From: Bacteroidaceae bacterium
GTDB taxonomy: Bacteria > Bacteroidota > Bacteroidia > Bacteroidales > Bacteroidaceae
Assembly: GCA_024398405.1 (NCBI GenBank)
Contig: JAKSJE010000015.1
Location: forward strand, 1-36,319
Direction of reading: 5' to 3'
DNA length: 36,319 bases
The position numbers and the translations under genes are program-made. Below are positions 34,893 to 36,319 of this stretch, in pieces; positions within the stretch are counted from its first letter, which is position 1, and every line of letters starts with the position of its first letter. The notes beneath the pieces are model-generated. The model saw only the letters and a program-made list of their open reading frames with translations, ran no database searches and was not told where the DNA came from.

Positions 34893-35669
34893 ATGAAGAA
34901 ACTGCTTCCTTGCCTTCTGTGTCTCACACTGTTCTGCTCCTGTGCCCCGTCCAGGAAGATATCTTACTTCAAGGATGCGGAACTGGTCAGCGGAACCGAT
35001 GCGCCCGTCATGCGGAGCATTGTCCTCATGCCAGGAGACCAGTTGCAGTTCATGGTCTGCGTCAATAACCACCCAGAAATAACATCCCTGTTTTATTTCA
35101 GTGAATCGGGTACTAACACCGATCCTCGGTACAACTACTTCGTCATCGACTCCAATGGAGACCTCGACCTGCCGGTGGTTGGCTCTGTCAGAGCCGCCGG
35201 ACAGACCAGAGCGCAAATCGAACAGCTGGTGAGGCGGAGAATCACCGCTTGTGGATATGGCGAGGATGTCGCTGTGGCTGCCACACATCTGAATAATCAT
35301 ATCACAATCATAGGCGAAGTCAACCGACCCGGACGCTTCGCAGTCGATCGCGACAACCTGACCATACTCGAGGCTCTTTCGATGGGTGGGGACTTGACTC
35401 TCAATGGCAGACGCGACAATATCACGGTTGTCCGCAACATCGAAGGCGTGGATAACGCCTTCCAGATGGATATTCGTTCGCTGGACGAGGTCATCAAGTC
35501 ACCGGCGTTCTATCTCCAGAACAACGACGTTGTTTATGTCCAGCCGACTGACAAGCGGATTCGTGAGGCATCTGTCACGGCTAATGAATTGCAGACCACG
35601 GACTTCTGGCTTCAACTCACTTCGCTCGAAATCAGGATTCTCAAGCTGCTTGACTCTCTCAATAACTAA
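34893..35669 (+). CDS. Wza-like polysaccharide export lipoprotein
   Basis: This 258-residue outer-membrane export protein has a lipoprotein signal (LLPCLLCLTLFCSC, lipidated Cys17). The polysaccharide-export N-terminal domain covers about 40-120 (MPGDQLQFMV, then DSNGDLDLPVVGSVRAAGQTRAQIE). An SLBB-type domain follows with ITIIGEVNRPGRFAVDRDNLTILEALSMGGDL. A C-terminal helix (TDFWLQLTSLEIRILKLLDSL) would line the translocon ring. The length is typical of Bacteroidetes Wza homologues, shorter than E. coli Wza. In related loci a tyrosine-kinase/co-polymerase gene (Wzc type) usually comes next; here the operon is followed by noncoding repeats. Confidence 0.93.
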   Translation: MKKLLPCLLCLTLFCSCAPSRKISYFKDAELVSGTDAPVMRSIVLMPGDQLQFMVCVNNHPEITSLFYFSESGTNTDPRYNYFVIDSNGDLDLPVVGSVRAAGQTRAQIEQLVRRRITACGYGEDVAVAATHLNNHITIIGEVNRPGRFAVDRDNLTILEALSMGGDLTLNGRRDNITVVRNIEGVDNAFQMDIRSLDEVIKSPAFYLQNNDVVYVQPTDKRIREASVTANELQTTDFWLQLTSLEIRILKLLDSLNN

Positions 35670-35694
35670 AAAGCAGGTTGTTTTGGCGAAAACA

Positions 35695-35726
35695 TTTGTT
35701 GCTATCTTTTTTTTTTCGTAAATTTG
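35695..35726 (+). promoter_or_regulatory. Orphan Bacteroidetes-type promoter
   Basis: TTTG at 35695-35698, a 20-bp spacer rich in T, and TAAATTTG at 35719-35726 match the consensus exactly. Transcription would start near 35733 and run right into sequence with no recognisable gene. Confidence 0.8.
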
Positions 35727-35800
35727 CGTGCTTTAGTGTATGTTTAGCCCAGATTGATCAACAGCATCATGAAGACTGGTTGGGTTTTGAGATTGCTCAT

Positions 35801-35836
35801 GGCCTCAGGTCTCACATTTATCGAATGTGACAGGCC
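35801..35836 (+). other. Potential RNA hairpin behind the orphan promoter
   Basis: TCACATT and AATGTGA form a perfect 7-bp stem with loop TATCG (35812-35830), nested in GGCCT/AGGCC (35801-35805 and 35832-35836). No T-run follows, so it is not a standard terminator. It could be part of a small RNA or leader. Confidence 0.4.
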
Positions 35837-35937
35837 TAAGCGAAGCTGTCGTATACGCAGACCATCGGATTGAATTGACAATTGTGAATAAGGAATAAAA
35901 CAAGGGTGAGTGGTGGAATGTGAAGATGGGTTCTATC

Positions 35938-36217
35938 AAGGGGCGTTCTATAAATTCCCGAATGAATAGTAAATTCACAACTATGTGTGACATGGTTCTT
36001 TTCAGCGCTTTTGGATTCGTTTCGAGCAGATTGTTGTGCAAGAGCCATCTGCCCTAAACAAATCCAAAAGCGGCGAAAAGTTTATTATGACACATTGTCA
36101 GGCCTCTTTTCTAAAAACGGCGAATTTTTCAAGGGGTGTTCTAATTAGTCAAAATAGCAATAACACACATAGCTCATGTCAATCTTTCATTTGCGTGGAA
36201 TTTATAGAACACCCCTT
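35938..36217. mobile_element. MITE-like inverted-repeat element, copy C (280 bp)
   Basis: The ends AAGGGGCGTTCTATAAATTCC (35938 onward) and, on the other strand, AAGGGGTGTTCTATAAATTCC (36197-36217) are inverted repeats with one mismatch. A third partial end, AAGGGGTGTTCTAAT, lies inside at 36131. The interior shares TTTCGAGCAGATTG, AAAAGCGGCGAAAAGTTTATT and GGCGAATTTTT blocks with 4841-5041, and its left part with 31013-31106. It holds no credible gene. Confidence 0.72.
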
Positions 36218-36319
36218 AACTCACCCGAAGTCTTAGTGATAGAGTCATTCTCCCATATCGCCACAAGTCTTTTCTGCGAATATCCGCCAAAATCCTTTGC
36301 TGTTAGGAAATAATTGCCT

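Larger units (their letters stand above)
35670..36319. other. 650-bp gene-free tail after the polysaccharide operon
   Basis: No credible gene is visible. It contains a strong promoter (35695-35726), a potential two-tier hairpin (35801-35836), an inverted-repeat element (35938-36217) and about 100 bp of unassigned sequence up to the edge. A 34-codon frame from 35769 is the only reading frame behind the promoter and does not look like a conserved protein. Confidence 0.7.

Noticed and set aside
34038-35300. 420-codon minus-strand frame across the dehydratase and Wza-like genes
   Set aside because: It runs antisense through two well-supported genes and has a Leu/Arg/His-rich composition without domain motifs; it is a shadow of codon bias.
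35769-35873. 34-codon frame behind the orphan promoter
   Set aside because: Composition is basic and irregular, it overlaps the hairpin, and no ribosome-binding or conservation evidence is available.
35805-36041. 78-codon minus-strand frame in the tail region
   Set aside because: It spans the end of an inverted-repeat element and AT-rich flanking sequence; similar short peptides would be produced by each element copy, so it is a by-product of the repeat.

Overview
The window looks like a chromosomal stretch of a Bacteroidales bacterium, probably a member of the Prevotellaceae. Four things support this: promoters of the Bacteroidetes type (TTTG, a 19-20 bp spacer, TAnnTTTG), a lipoprotein version of TamA (TamL), a DUF4296-type lipoprotein next to lspA, and a long eukaryote-like IleRS. 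The genus assignment is inference. I did all translation and motif reading by eye.

Left arm (1-11463), all on the minus strand. A non-ribosomal peptide synthetase (C-A-T-C-A..., cut by the left edge) starts 13 bp from a 201-bp inverted-repeat element. Upstream of that element is a two-gene unit: a STAS anti-sigma-antagonist-like protein, then a MATE transporter fused to an RsbW/HATPase-type kinase domain. Further right are a composite repeat, a clear terminator, a CE1-type esterase, a GH43-like glycosidase (a probable plant-polysaccharide pair) and nadC.

Centre (11600-22400), all on the plus strand and mostly housekeeping. prfA abuts uvrA exactly (TAG then ATG). These are followed by a C69 dipeptidase, a phosphoglucomutase/phosphomannomutase, tRNA-Arg(CCG), and a coupled trio: an FdtA/WxcM-type cupin, a small exported protein, and a PcrA/UvrD helicase with its C-terminal Tudor-like domain.

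Right-centre (22428-30741), all on the minus strand: ileS, lspA, a DUF4296-type lipoprotein, a previously untracked 54-residue gene overlapping both neighbours, a SpoU/TrmH RNA methyltransferase, and tamL. Apart from the ileS-lspA gap these genes overlap or nearly touch. They link isoleucyl-tRNA charging, lipoprotein maturation, RNA modification and outer-membrane assembly.

Right end (30742-36319). About 1.27 kb without a recognisable gene holds a second, larger copy of the composite repeat in the opposite orientation and a short inverted-repeat element. A surface-polysaccharide operon follows (GDP-L-fucose synthase, a membrane-bound 4,6-dehydratase, a Wza-like export lipoprotein). The last 650 bp hold a strong orphan promoter, a possible hairpin and a third inverted-repeat element.

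Most notable: (i) the STAS / MATE-RsbW fusion beside an NRPS; (ii) the two-copy composite element built from 23-24 bp palindromic units plus 22-bp satellites, whose copy number differs between the two sites; (iii) the family of MITE-like inverted-repeat elements, one of which sits directly at the NRPS start.
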